From positions 19,643 to 83,642 of the forward strand of contig NZ_FRDI01000012.1 of assembly GCF_900143255.1 (NCBI RefSeq): a stretch of 64,000 nt of DNA. The letters are read 5' to 3'. The notes beneath the pieces are model-generated. The model did not search any database, was not told the DNA's origin, and saw only the letters and a list, made by a program, of their open reading frames with translations. Positions 1-8,653 of this stretch are shown in pieces (within the stretch, counting starts at the first letter, position 1; every line of letters starts with the position of its first letter). The position numbers and the translations under genes are program-made. This DNA comes from Desulfovibrio litoralis DSM 11393. GTDB taxonomy: Bacteria > Desulfobacterota > Desulfovibrionia > Desulfovibrionales > Desulfovibrionaceae.

Positions 1-557
1 ACAGTGTAATGATATTGGAACTGCACTCCTGGAGATAGCTCACGGAGCCAGCCTTCAATGTTGTCTCGCAAACCAGCAACTTTGACGTTTTTAGCTCGCA
101 ATTTTTCTGGAACTCCACTTTTTATTAAGTAGCTTCTCAATATCTCAACAACATATTCTCCATTATCCCCAACATGATCATCCGTTCTGTCAACTCTAAG
201 AGGTAAATAGGTTTGTGGTCCGAGTCGACTTGCACTTATAAAGTGTACAGGTTGTTTTATCTGTAACGTTTTTAAGGATACTGTATCTTCTTCAACTGGA
301 TTTTGAAAATCTAAAATATTAGAGCACTCTCCGTTCTCGCAAGTCACGCCAATACTATATGTTCCCCCCAAAGAAGAACGGAGTTCTTTTTCTGGACCGT
401 GTCCAGAGAGTAAATCTCCCTTGCTCCACATTCTTATTGCTTGAAGAACTGTACTTTTTCCAGAACTATTGAGTCCAGCAAGGATTGTAATTGGACGTAG
501 AGATAGAGATACATCAGTAAAACACTTAAAGTTTTGCATATGAATATTGTTTATCAT
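1..557 (-). CDS. AAA/OLD-like ATPase, DUF3696-type (3' end cut by window)
   Basis: Only the first 185 residues lie in the window; the gene runs off the left edge. Translation begins MINNIHMQNFKCF and carries a clear Walker A loop, LAGLNSSGKST, at about residues 27-37, followed by SASRLGPQTYLPL and then VGDNGEY. That 'SA-R-GP ... VG..GEY' pattern is what I know from AAA ATPases of the DUF3696/RecF-OLD type, which bind ATP through an SMC-like head. The ATG (557-555) overlaps the TGA of the upstream DUF262 gene, so the two are translationally coupled. The likely job is the ATPase half of a two-gene system with the DUF262 protein, plausibly anti-phage defence; the partner and island setting support this but do not prove it. 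The Walker B and any C-terminal effector domain are outside the window. Confidence 0.8.
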   Translation of the reverse strand, partial: MINNIHMQNFKCFTDVSLSLRPITILAGLNSSGKSTVLQAIRMWSKGDLLSGHGPEKELRSSLGGTYSIGVTCENGECSNILDFQNPVEEDTVSLKTLQIKQPVHFISASRLGPQTYLPLRVDRTDDHVGDNGEYVVEILRSYLIKSGVPEKLRAKNVKVAGLRDNIEGWLRELSPGVQFQYHYT

Positions 558-1789
558 GATTCAGCCTGTAGTAATGTTGTGAATACCTTTTTTAGTAAGT
601 CAAATCGATGATTGACGCTATGAAATTTTAAGCTATCTTTTGATATAAACAAACTAAATTTTGGGTCTGCATTGAACAATAAATTAAGCATTGTTGACAG
701 TTGCGATTTTTTTGACAAAACGATATTAAAGTCACTTTCGGACATCTCAGCAAGAATGACAGAAGTAGTTTCAAAGAGAGCCTTGTTAACTGGTGTTCTA
801 TATGTTTGATATGAGGTCGACTTCCTAAAGGCGTTTTCACCCAATAAGTCACGTGCTCTTTTCATCGCTAAAATAAATTTTTCCTCAATGATTTCTAGGT
901 TTGTATATTTGCAGTCAATGTTATCAGGAAGTTTGTAAAACTCTTTTTGCAACCTTGCTTTTGAACAATCAGGCATAGCATTCATGAATTGCATTGTTTC
1001 ACAGAGAAACTCATCCATATCATCATTACGAGGGTACGCTTTTACACCACGAACAAGAAATGCTGTAAATCTGAGAATTAATTCTCGTGCTGCCATACGT
1101 GAGTCATTAATTGAAAATGTTGTAGCTTGTGTAAACTCATCGGTTTTGGAAAGTTTTTCAAGCAATAAGGCAGAATTTCCGAAATGCAAAGCATGACGAA
1201 TTTCTTGTGCAGATAAAGGAAGTCCCCCAGTATTCAGTCTTTTAAATATTGTTCTTTGAACTGCTAGTGGGGTTGTGGCGTTGATTGTAGCAAACTGCAG
1301 CTGAGTTTCTTTTATTCTTTTTTGATATTTTGCTGGAAGAGAACTGTAAATTAAATTATCACATTCATTTTTTAGGAATTCAAGTCCTGTTAGCTGAAAA
1401 CTTTTGTTAACAATATAATTTCGTATTGCTGAAATTCTTTGCAATCCATCAACAATAGACCAATGCTCTTCTTTATCAATTGATACATAGAACAAAGGGA
1501 GTGGAATTTTGAGCATTAAGGATTCGATCAATCTACTTTGTTGAGTTGGCGTCCACAAGTTTTTTCCACGCTGTATTGGTGGAGAACTAATTGAATTATC
1601 ATTAATTCGTTCTATAAGATAAGACAATGGGACTATTTGTGATGAAATTGAAATTTGCTCAGGGTCAAAAGGGTAAGTTAACTCTTCTTCCCCCTCCTGC
1701 TCAACTCCAGCCTCAGCTCCATCCGCTCCACGCTCTTGAAGAACATGTTTTGTGTCATCATCTTGAGATGGAGTTTGATCTGCCTTCAT
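554..1789 (-). CDS. DUF262 (ParB/Srx-fold, GmrS-like) domain protein
   Basis: 411 aa. After an acidic, low-complexity N-terminus (about residues 1-38, many E/D) comes the DUF262 core: PPIQRGKNLWT at about 69-79 and the signature VDGLQRISAI at about 113-122, which matches the DGQQR-type motif of the family. DUF262 is known from GmrSD-type nucleases, where it belongs to a ParB/sulfiredoxin-like NTP-using fold; here there is no visible HNH (DUF1524) domain in the rest of the protein, so nuclease activity is not shown. The stop overlaps the ATG of the AAA ATPase gene by 4 nt (ATGA), indicating one operon and matched expression. A GAAGG Shine-Dalgarno sits 7 nt before the ATG. The gene lies inside an integrase-bounded island; a defence role is an inference. 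Confidence 0.8.
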   Translation of the reverse strand: MKADQTPSQDDDTKHVLQERGADGAEAGVEQEGEEELTYPFDPEQISISSQIVPLSYLIERINDNSISSPPIQRGKNLWTPTQQSRLIESLMLKIPLPLFYVSIDKEEHWSIVDGLQRISAIRNYIVNKSFQLTGLEFLKNECDNLIYSSLPAKYQKRIKETQLQFATINATTPLAVQRTIFKRLNTGGLPLSAQEIRHALHFGNSALLLEKLSKTDEFTQATTFSINDSRMAARELILRFTAFLVRGVKAYPRNDDMDEFLCETMQFMNAMPDCSKARLQKEFYKLPDNIDCKYTNLEIIEEKFILAMKRARDLLGENAFRKSTSYQTYRTPVNKALFETTSVILAEMSESDFNIVLSKKSQLSTMLNLLFNADPKFSLFISKDSLKFHSVNHRFDLLKKVFTTLLQAES

Positions 1790-2208
1790 AGTCGAACCTT
1801 CGTGTATAGATTTTAGAGATAATCTCTCTAATTAAAGTTTTTGTGTACTCACTCCACATTTGCATCCTGTGAATATTTTGTTCATTTTAATTATTCTCTT
1901 AGATAGTTTACCTCAAGAAAATAAAGAATGCAACAAAATGCATCAAGATAGCGTAATACATAGAAGATCCAAATTGCTAAAATATGGTTTTAAAGCCCAT
2001 CAGTTGCATTTACGTCTGTCATAACCTTTACTCTGTGGTATTACAGCCAAAAACAGCTAACTTAGAACACTTTGATTATAATTCTGTAGGCTTTGCTGGT
2101 ATAATTCGTTGGGTATTATTGAATTACTCACACTTCTTGTACTATATAGTGATGCATCTTTAGTGTTGAGTTTAGCTAAATAACTACCCCATTGAAAGCA
2201 TCTGTTTT
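1790..2208. other. Gene-free stretch upstream of the DUF262 operon
   Basis: About 420 bases with no convincing open frame on either strand. It should contain the promoter of the leftward DUF262/ATPase operon. A short inverted repeat, AGAGATAATCTCT, lies near 1821-1833, close upstream of the DUF262 gene; it could be an operator but there is no further support. Nothing else was recognised. Confidence 0.5.
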
Positions 2209-2598
2209 CTACGTCTTCTGTTGCATACTTATCTTTTCAATTTGGAGTTCACGCCTGAGATCATCTACACTGAGTGAACCAACCTTATCTAAAATAGCAT
2301 TAAAGCCATTCGATTTTTGGCGTTCACGGGTGACTTCATCACGAATGAGGACATCGCCTATTTTGTCAACCAGCTCTACATTCTGAGTAACTTCAATATG
2401 TTCCTTCTCTTTTGCAAGATATTTCGCAAGGGCATACCCTATCATCAATTCTACGAACGCAGCCAATGCCCAAGGGCCAAAAACTACTGCCCAACACAAT
2501 GAAATAGCGATAATTATAACAGAAGCTATTTTAACATTTTTTTGCATAGCTCCAAGAACAAACCCAATAACGATAAAAATTACGAAATAAAAAAGCAT
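2209..2598 (-). CDS. Small membrane protein of unknown function
   Basis: 129 aa with the start I prefer (ATG at 2598, directly preceded by GGGGAG); a longer frame begins at 2655 but has no ribosome site. The N-terminal half holds two or three hydrophobic helices (MLFYFVIFIVIGFVLGA, then ASVIIIAISLCWAVVF and LAAFVELMIGYAL). The C-terminal half is charged and helical (about residues 65-129) and presumably cytoplasmic. No family was recognised. It is the only gene between the DUF262 pair and the integrase block and is oriented the same way. It may be an accessory of the island; nothing in the sequence assigns a function. Confidence 0.6.
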   Translation of the reverse strand: MLFYFVIFIVIGFVLGAMQKNVKIASVIIIAISLCWAVVFGPWALAAFVELMIGYALAKYLAKEKEHIEVTQNVELVDKIGDVLIRDEVTRERQKSNGFNAILDKVGSLSVDDLRRELQIEKISMQQKT

Positions 2599-2734
2599 AT
2601 TCTCCCCTGTCATGCTGAAGAGCTTGACAATCAAAAAATTGTAATCATCGGTCAAATAGTTTTTGGAAAAAACAATTTAATAACAAATACAACATTGCCC
2701 AAAAAGTTATATACAAAATACTAATAAATAGACT

Positions 2735-3814
2735 TTACTTTAATGGTAATATCTTATTTTCTTTAATACAATCTATTGCATTATCAAGTTTTTTACAACA
2801 TACAGTAAAGCAGTCTTCTACGTTGATGCAGTTTGTGCAGCTTGCATTTTTTTTATTTTTTAATTCATCTTTGCATAGTTTGCTGTAACCCAGAATGAAG
2901 CTTTGCTCTATCATACGATCAAATGCTTCGCGTCTAGTAATTTTTTTTTCTGGTAAATTTAACAAATCCCACATAGTAAATCCAACAATACGTGCATGAA
3001 AAGAAGACCTTATCTTCTTTTCACCATTAAAGGATGGGTTGTATTTGTTCATAAGCTTCCATTCGTCATGGGATATTTCAAAACCATTAACCATTTTTTT
3101 ATACATCGCACTTAAAGTTATGTCACGGACACAGAAATTGATAATGTCTTGAATATTAAAATTTTCTTTGCTAAAATCAAATAATAGTGCAAAATCGATG
3201 CTTACTGGTTTGCCAGAAATTTTAATTTCATAATCATAGTTTTCATTCAATTCTACTACTTTTTCTATGAATTCCGTTGGTATCAAAGTTTTCTGAGGAA
3301 ATCTTTCCGTATTATAGGAATCAAGTTTCTTTGGCCCAAAAGTTGAAATCCGGTAATCGACGTTACCTAAGTAGTAAATGCCAGAAATGTAAAGTCCATA
3401 TGTATAAGAGATCTCATACAAATATTTCACTGCCTCATAACTTTCACGATCTGCAATTATTTCTTTATAAAAACTAAGTAATTCTTTTTTTTCAAAAATT
3501 TCAGTATGTATAGTTTTACCTTGTTCTTTGGCATAAAAACAAATTAAATAGTTTATGTGTTTTACTAACTCTTTTTTTAACTCATCTAAAGCTTCTGGTT
3601 TGTTTTTTAATAGCTCATTTATAGCTACTGATGCTTTTTTTGATAAGATATTCATCTTAATAATATTCATATTGTTGAATATTTGGTCTCCATGTTTCAT
3701 ATAAACATGTCTTAAACCATATTCAATAGTAAAAAAAATAATGATTTTTTCTTGTTCTTTGAGATTCCTATTTATAGCATCTGAACGCTCATTATCTGTT
3801 TTTTTCACATTCAT
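2735..3814 (-). CDS. Unrecognised 359-aa island protein with C-terminal Cys cluster
   Basis: 359 aa, lysine- and isoleucine-rich, without a signal peptide. No domain was recognised. The most distinctive part is the C-terminus, where CTNCINVEDCFTVCC (about residues 325-339) is followed by one more Cys: a six-cysteine cluster that could bind zinc or an Fe-S cluster. The ATG is 8 nt after the integrase stop, so the gene is almost certainly co-transcribed with the integrase. Such integrase-linked passenger genes are often cargo, but the sequence gives no direct hint of the function. The A/T-rich codon use is somewhat stronger than in the chromosomal genes to the right, which fits acquired DNA. 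Confidence 0.65.
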   Translation of the reverse strand: MNVKKTDNERSDAINRNLKEQEKIIIFFTIEYGLRHVYMKHGDQIFNNMNIIKMNILSKKASVAINELLKNKPEALDELKKELVKHINYLICFYAKEQGKTIHTEIFEKKELLSFYKEIIADRESYEAVKYLYEISYTYGLYISGIYYLGNVDYRISTFGPKKLDSYNTERFPQKTLIPTEFIEKVVELNENYDYEIKISGKPVSIDFALLFDFSKENFNIQDIINFCVRDITLSAMYKKMVNGFEISHDEWKLMNKYNPSFNGEKKIRSSFHARIVGFTMWDLLNLPEKKITRREAFDRMIEQSFILGYSKLCKDELKNKKNASCTNCINVEDCFTVCCKKLDNAIDCIKENKILPLK

Positions 3815-3822
3815 TACTTTGC

Positions 3823-4974
3823 CTATTTGTTTATTTTATTGGTATTGCCAAAAGTTAAATCAATTACTCCAGCTGCTCTTTGCAAAGCTTCATCTGCCAA
3901 GTGTGCGTACCTCTGTGTCATTAGCGGGCTACTATGTGTTAATAACTTTTGCAATGTATATAAGTCAACCTGCCCACTTGAAGCCAAAAAAGATGCATAG
4001 GCATGGCGTAAGCCGTGAAGAGGTCTAAAGTCTTTTGGTAAACCTGCGTTATCTCTGACTCTTTGTGCAATGCGTTTAAAGTCTTTTCTTTGTTCACCAT
4101 TTTTTCCAGGGAATACATATAAACTTGGTGTTCTTTCAATGCTATTAAAAATTTCTTTTGTTAACTTTGACATGGGAATGCGTTCAGTTTTACCTTTCTT
4201 AGCCGCATCACCTCGTAAAACAATGAAATCAGCTTCAAAATCTATATCTTCCCACTTTAGTGCCATAAGTGCACCTTTACGCATGCCAGTAAATAAGGCT
4301 AGTCTTAAAAAAGCGGCTGAGTTTTGATCTACTTCTTTATCTAATGCTCCAAGATAGTTTTTTAGTTGTATGGAATTTAAGCTCTCAGTGCGTTGATTAT
4401 CAACTTTTGGCATTTCAAAATATAACTTTGATGGATCTATTGCACCACATAACCCTTTTTTTACACCAAACCTAATTATTCTTCGTAATAGACCCATTAT
4501 ATGTTTTACAGTTTGAGAAGCTTTTCCAGATTTTAACAAATTATGTTTTAATTTATCAACTTGTAAAGTTATAATTTCAGATGGCTGTAATTTGCCAAAA
4601 TCATTTTTTAAGTGTAAATCAAAATTATACTCATCTGTTTTGATACTTTTCCTATCTAGAGCATGCTCATGGTATAAATTCCACAATCTATCAATAGTAT
4701 ACTTATTCAGTTCTGCATTTTGTATTACTTTTTCTTGTTCACGCTTTTCTTTTCGTGAGGTACGTTTACCTTCAATGCGTTCTGAGCGTATACCAGATGC
4801 CTTGGCAGGAGTCATATGATCAGAGTATTGGCGACCGACTTTTTCTTCAATTGTCTTGTTGTCCTGCTTAAAAACAATATAGTAGATACGTTCTTCGCCT
4901 GACTTACCCTTTCGCTTTCCCATGCGAAAAAATACACCTGGATAATTTGTTTTTTCTCTCTTTTGAACTGCCAT
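3823..4974 (-). CDS. Tyrosine-type site-specific integrase
   Basis: 383 aa. An N-terminal arm-binding region (about 1-75) is followed by a SAM-like core-binding domain (about 90-185) and the catalytic domain. Catalytic residues are visible: first Arg in LFTGMRKGALMALKW (about 231), the HGLRH box (about 320, H and second Arg), and LTHSSPLMTQRYAHL with the conserved His and nucleophile Tyr (about 355). Length and layout are those of island/prophage integrases that recombine at tRNA 3' ends. It lies 160 bp from a tRNA-Arg 3' fragment, which is therefore its likely attachment site. AAGGTAG precedes the ATG. It is co-directional with the 359-aa gene downstream. It looks intact, so the island could still be mobile. 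Confidence 0.95.
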   Translation of the reverse strand: MAVQKREKTNYPGVFFRMGKRKGKSGEERIYYIVFKQDNKTIEEKVGRQYSDHMTPAKASGIRSERIEGKRTSRKEKREQEKVIQNAELNKYTIDRLWNLYHEHALDRKSIKTDEYNFDLHLKNDFGKLQPSEIITLQVDKLKHNLLKSGKASQTVKHIMGLLRRIIRFGVKKGLCGAIDPSKLYFEMPKVDNQRTESLNSIQLKNYLGALDKEVDQNSAAFLRLALFTGMRKGALMALKWEDIDFEADFIVLRGDAAKKGKTERIPMSKLTKEIFNSIERTPSLYVFPGKNGEQRKDFKRIAQRVRDNAGLPKDFRPLHGLRHAYASFLASSGQVDLYTLQKLLTHSSPLMTQRYAHLADEALQRAAGVIDLTFGNTNKINK

Positions 4975-5137
4975 ATTGCTACCTTTTGCTATAAAAAATT
5001 TCCAACCCTATTTCCAACCTTTTTGATAAAATAATATAAAAATTGATGATAATCAATGCAAGTATATTTTACAAATAGCATTGGTATTTATAGATAAATA
5101 GCTATACATGAAAAACAGTAAAAATCAATACCCATGG

Positions 5138-5183
5138 ACTCCTAAGCTGTAGGCCCCGCGTTCGATTCGCGGCGAGCACACCA
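5138..5183 (+). repeat. tRNA-Arg(CCU) 3' fragment, likely island attachment site
   Basis: The sequence from ACTCCTAA to ACCA reads as the 3' half of a tRNA: anticodon loop CTCCTAA (anticodon CCU), variable region, T-arm CCGCG-TTCGATT-CGCGG, acceptor strand CGAGCAC and encoded ACCA. The 5' half is missing: no GTGCTCG acceptor strand precedes it and the bases before it do not pair properly with the anticodon stem. This is the expected product of integrase-mediated insertion in a tRNA gene, so the island/chromosome junction is here; the intact tRNA-Arg should sit at the other end of the island, left of the window. Confidence 0.8.
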
Positions 5184-5193
5184 AAATTTAATC

Positions 5194-5230
5194 AATAGCT
5201 TACCAGATTATATCTGGTAAGCTATTTTTT
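5194..5230 (+). terminator. Strong terminator after the tRNA-Arg fragment
   Basis: A perfect 15-bp stem (AATAGCTTACCAGAT / ATCTGGTAAGCTATT) with a 3-nt loop, followed by a run of T. It was the original terminator of the tRNA-Arg gene and marks DNA that was chromosomal before the island arrived. Confidence 0.9.
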
Positions 5231-5487
5231 ATTCCCAACCCCTGATGGGATATCTGGACTTATAAAAACCATTTTTCTAATCTATTTCTAACTACAAGAT
5301 AAAAAGCCTTGATGGTGTTTGCGTTATATTGACTGATTTGTCTGGTGCTGTGCAAGGTTTGTAGTTAAATTAGGTATAAACTCATTCTCTTTTATAAAAG
5401 GTGTTATTACAATAATTCTAACATTGATAAGTGAGTTCTAGAGTAAAAAAGATGTATCTTTGTTCAAATACTAACACCACTCAATGC

Positions 5488-5979
5488 CTATACTGTAATC
5501 TTATAAAGACCTGTTAACTCGTCTAAGGTAAAGCCGTTTTTCTCAAGTAATTTTATTGAAATCAAATTTTCTTTGACTGGGTCAGCAATGATTTGTTTTG
5601 GATTTTCTTTAGATATAATTAAATCATTTAATTTTTGAATTATGACACTACCCAATCCTTTATTTAAAAATTGTACTTCACCAATAAAATAGTCTATTGC
5701 AAAAGTGCCAGGCGGTTCATTATCCCATTCAAACCCCTTAGGAGTTTTACTACAATCATAATATTGACAAAAGCCAATAGGTATATTTTCATATTGTATA
5801 ATGTAGTGATTTAACCAGCCATATTCTCCACTAATATCTTTAATTTCCTCTAGCCATTCTTGTGGGTCACCATACCATTTTTTTATATGCTCTTTCTTTA
5901 ACCATACTTCAATAGTAGGTATTTCATTATTATCTACTTTAAGAATAAAAACCCTTTCTTTATTTATTGCGATACTCAT
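5488..5979 (-). CDS. GNAT-family N-acetyltransferase (AAC(6')-like)
   Basis: 163 aa from the ATG at 5979 (GAAGG with 7-nt spacing); a GTG one codon earlier is possible. The fold is a GNAT acetyltransferase: WLKKEHIKKWYGDPQEW near the N-terminus resembles the aminoglycoside 6'-acetyltransferase/Acetyltransf_8 group, and the acetyl-CoA binding loop is FLNKGLGSVIIQKL (about 115-128). The C-terminal LLEKNGF is the usual final beta-strand region. The substrate cannot be told from sequence; aminoglycosides, polyamines or a small amine are all possible. It is a single gene, next to the tRNA-Arg fragment, and could have been gained with neighbouring DNA. Confidence 0.8.
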   Translation of the reverse strand: MSIAINKERVFILKVDNNEIPTIEVWLKKEHIKKWYGDPQEWLEEIKDISGEYGWLNHYIIQYENIPIGFCQYYDCSKTPKGFEWDNEPPGTFAIDYFIGEVQFLNKGLGSVIIQKLNDLIISKENPKQIIADPVKENLISIKLLEKNGFTLDELTGLYKITV

Positions 5980-6438
5980 CACATCACCTTCATTTATTAT
6001 GTTATATATAAATTCCCTAATACTTGCTTAAAATCTGGCATAAAACAAATAAGCAAACGTTTGTTATGCCATTATGCTATCAGAGAGTCTAGCTTAAAAG
6101 CATTTTACAAAAAAAACTAATATCCTTTAAGGGATTTATAATATCATGAAAAGTTAACTAGCCACAGATTAAACAAAATCCACCTTATGTTCAGCTATTT
6201 CATGTTTATTTGCCATGAAATAGCTTACAAAAGCGATTTTAAGAATATTTTGTAAGAATATTTTGTAATAGTTGCTAAGTTGTTTTGCTCTAGATAATAT
6301 AAATGCCAAATACATTGACTATGATTCTCAAATATGGCTGAAATAGTCTTCCACATTTCTATCTTAACAATAAAGACAAAACAAAAAGCCACAACAACGA
6401 GTCTGTTGCTGTGGCTTTTTAATATTAACAAGTTTAAT
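5980..6438. other. Intergenic region with two hairpins
   Basis: No gene was found. The right part carries a perfect 12-bp inverted repeat (AGCTATTTCATG ... CATGAAATAGCT, 6193-6224) without a T-run, and the terminator described separately at 6383-6420. The GNAT promoter should lie just right of 5980. Confidence 0.5.
6383..6420 (-). terminator. Terminator of the pgsA-to-lipoprotein operon
   Basis: Stem AAAAAGCCACA / TGTGGCTTTTT, extended inside by GCAACA/TGTTGT pairing. On the minus strand it follows the lipoprotein stop by about 20 nt and runs into a T-rich tract, so it ends the leftward operon. Confidence 0.85.
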
Positions 6439-7437
6439 TTATTCTGCAATAGGTTCTTGTTTTACTTTATTATTTTGTGTGTTTGGAGCAGGGGCATCAG
6501 GGCTTACGTTTGGCGCTCCGACATTCCCCACATCATTATATTGATCAGCAGGAGTTACACCTTGTAAGGTATTATTCAAGTTTGGCAAGGGGTTATCGCC
6601 AACGCCGTAATTACTGCCAAGGCTTCTGTCTACACCCGCCATTTGTTCCGGATCTTCGGGGAAAGTGCCTGATTCACGTACCGCATAAGCAATTTTGTGG
6701 TTTGCCAAAAATCTGCTGTACCATTTAAAAGAACCCGTGCTATTTTTCGCCGTTCCGCTCGCATTACGCATAAAGCTTTTTGCCCAATCTTCGCCGTTTA
6801 AAGGTAAACTCTCAGCTTTATAAACGCCAGGCCAGAAAATATGTTGATCGTCAGCCATAACTAATTTATCAGGTTCAGGGCTAACTCCAACTAAGTTTCT
6901 TGGGTCAAAAAACGCAACGACTAAACCTAAAAGTTGGTCGCCGTTATAAATTGGGTTTACAATATAAAATTCAAATCCCAAAGGTCCCGGTTCTAAATAA
7001 GCACGCAAATCACCGAGGCTCTGTTTAGGGTCAGGTTCAAGAAACTTGCTTAAATCAACTTCTTTTAAAAATCCAACGGCATCTTTGGCAAGAACGTTAC
7101 CTTCCGCATCTGTCCACATCAACCCGGATAACCAAACAAAACGAGTTTTTAGTTTTCTCGCCCAAGCTTGATCATATTCAGGCGGTGCATTTTCTAGCCA
7201 ACGCTCAAGTTCTCTTAATTCAAAGTCAATTTTTTCAGCCGCCAAAGCCAGAGTAGCATCAACATCATCAAGCTCTGTTTTATCTTCCAAATCAATGTTG
7301 GCTGATTTATTCAAATATTCACGATATAAACCTTTTGTTCCCTTCCAAGAATCTTTTAATGTTTGATTAGAAGTACAACCAGTTACAAACATTAACAATA
7401 ACAGAAAAAAACTAACTATATTTTTTTTACAAGACAC
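6439..7437 (-). CDS. Lipoprotein with possible Cache-like sensor domain
   Basis: 332 aa from a GTG at 7437, chosen because GGAG lies exactly 7 nt upstream and because the product then starts with a clean lipoprotein signal: a short basic stretch, a hydrophobic core and the lipobox FVTGC (Cys about 21). The longest frame (from 7515) would overlap the upstream gene by 32 bp and add an unlikely N-terminal tail. The mature protein begins with a helical, acidic part (about 35-100). The middle segment, with GPLGFEFYIVNPIYNGDQL and LGLVVAFFDPRNL, looks like an extracytoplasmic PAS-like (Cache) sensor fold. The last 60 residues are Pro/Asn-rich. It is the last gene of the pgsA-ftsB-TPR operon. The function is unknown; the Cache assignment is tentative. 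Confidence 0.7.
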   Translation of the reverse strand: MSCKKNIVSFFLLLLMFVTGCTSNQTLKDSWKGTKGLYREYLNKSANIDLEDKTELDDVDATLALAAEKIDFELRELERWLENAPPEYDQAWARKLKTRFVWLSGLMWTDAEGNVLAKDAVGFLKEVDLSKFLEPDPKQSLGDLRAYLEPGPLGFEFYIVNPIYNGDQLLGLVVAFFDPRNLVGVSPEPDKLVMADDQHIFWPGVYKAESLPLNGEDWAKSFMRNASGTAKNSTGSFKWYSRFLANHKIAYAVRESGTFPEDPEQMAGVDRSLGSNYGVGDNPLPNLNNTLQGVTPADQYNDVGNVGAPNVSPDAPAPNTQNNKVKQEPIAE

Positions 7438-7483
7438 TCTCGGACTCCTTAAAAGCGTATATTCTTTATATTCATCAATTAAG

Positions 7484-8653
7484 CTAATTTTTCGCTCTAA
7501 CTTCGAGGCGATCAACTAATTTTTTCAACTTATCAAACACATGTTCATTCATTGTAACTTGTTGTTCTGGGTTGACGTTTTGCAGACCCTTGGCCGACAA
7601 GCCTTGCAGTTGAGCCTCATGAGCTTTTTGCATCTCTTCAACAAGCCCTTTAAGTTCCACTAATTCTGCTTCGTTACCGGCAACGCTCATAAGTTCAAGA
7701 TAAATTTCTCTTGCACCTAAAAAGTCTCCTTGTTCCGCAAGAATACTTGCCATAGAACGAGTTCGCAAAGAATAAACTTCTTCTAACTCATCGTCTTCGG
7801 CTAAACCCGGCTCTAAAGACGACTCTGAACTCTCAATTTCAACGTCGTCAGCACAAGCATCACAAGAATCATCAAGGTCAAGCTCGTTTGTTTCAAACTC
7901 AGCGTCGTCATCAGATTGAAAATCTGGAGTTTCCGTTGGTTCAGCGTTTTCTATCTTGCTTGCATCAAAAGTCGGTAGATTTTCAACATCTGACTCTTCC
8001 GGTGCTTCGTTTGCAAGTTCTGCTTCAATATCGTCTAAAGAAAAATTACGAGGTTCAGGCGGTGTTTCCACAGTGGAAACTTGCTCTTTTTTTATTACAG
8101 GCTCAATTCTTACATGCACACCGCTAATTACCGGCGGATTATGAGGCTTGGTTTTCTTGGGAGTCTCGACTTCAATCTTTTCTAAGCCAACTTTTTCTTG
8201 AGTGCTTTGAAGGTTTTCACGAATGGGAGCAGTCAGTCCGTTTTTGGAAAAACAAGCCATAAGCCCGTTTTCTATCACATCTGACCATGAAATAGGCATT
8301 TTTTGTAAAAAAGCCGCAACAAAAGTAACAGCCAAGGCGGCGTCTTTTGAGTTTTCGCTTAGGCTAAGCCGTTCTGCCCAGGCTTTCCAAAAAAGCGGAT
8401 AACCACCAAGCAATTCGCTAACTTTATCGACTTCTTTCCATAAAGAATCATGTCGATTTTGAGCAAACAACAACTCAACCAATAAAAGGCGTGCTTCAAT
8501 AAAATATGGGTGGCGACTTAAACCACTCAGCAAAGTATTAATAGCTTCATCAATTTGTTGATCACTCGCCAAAATACGGGCTAAAGGGAAAAACACTTTG
8601 GAGTTTGGCTCAATCTCAAGAACTTCTCTATACCATTCAATTTTTTGATTCAT
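7484..8653 (-). CDS. TPR-containing protein downstream of ftsB
   Basis: 389 aa, no signal peptide. Tetratricopeptide-like helix pairs are visible at the N-terminus (residues about 1-70: EWYREVLEIEPNSKVFFPLA, then IDEAINTLLSGLSRHP) and again near the C-terminus (LAEQGDFLGAREIYLELM, about 315-332). Between them lies a long acidic, low-complexity segment (about 195-300) that is probably disordered. The start overlaps the end of ftsB by 17 bp, so translation is coupled. TPR proteins with a disordered linker in this position usually act as scaffolds; a role around cell division or envelope assembly is inferred from the operon only. Confidence 0.75.
   Translation of the reverse strand: MNQKIEWYREVLEIEPNSKVFFPLARILASDQQIDEAINTLLSGLSRHPYFIEARLLLVELLFAQNRHDSLWKEVDKVSELLGGYPLFWKAWAERLSLSENSKDAALAVTFVAAFLQKMPISWSDVIENGLMACFSKNGLTAPIRENLQSTQEKVGLEKIEVETPKKTKPHNPPVISGVHVRIEPVIKKEQVSTVETPPEPRNFSLDDIEAELANEAPEESDVENLPTFDASKIENAEPTETPDFQSDDDAEFETNELDLDDSCDACADDVEIESSESSLEPGLAEDDELEEVYSLRTRSMASILAEQGDFLGAREIYLELMSVAGNEAELVELKGLVEEMQKAHEAQLQGLSAKGLQNVNPEQQVTMNEHVFDKLKKLVDRLEVRAKN

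Noticed and set aside
6193..6224. Perfect 12-bp hairpin without T-run
   Set aside because: No ORF, no tRNA and no terminator feature; noted in the intergenic entry but not called.
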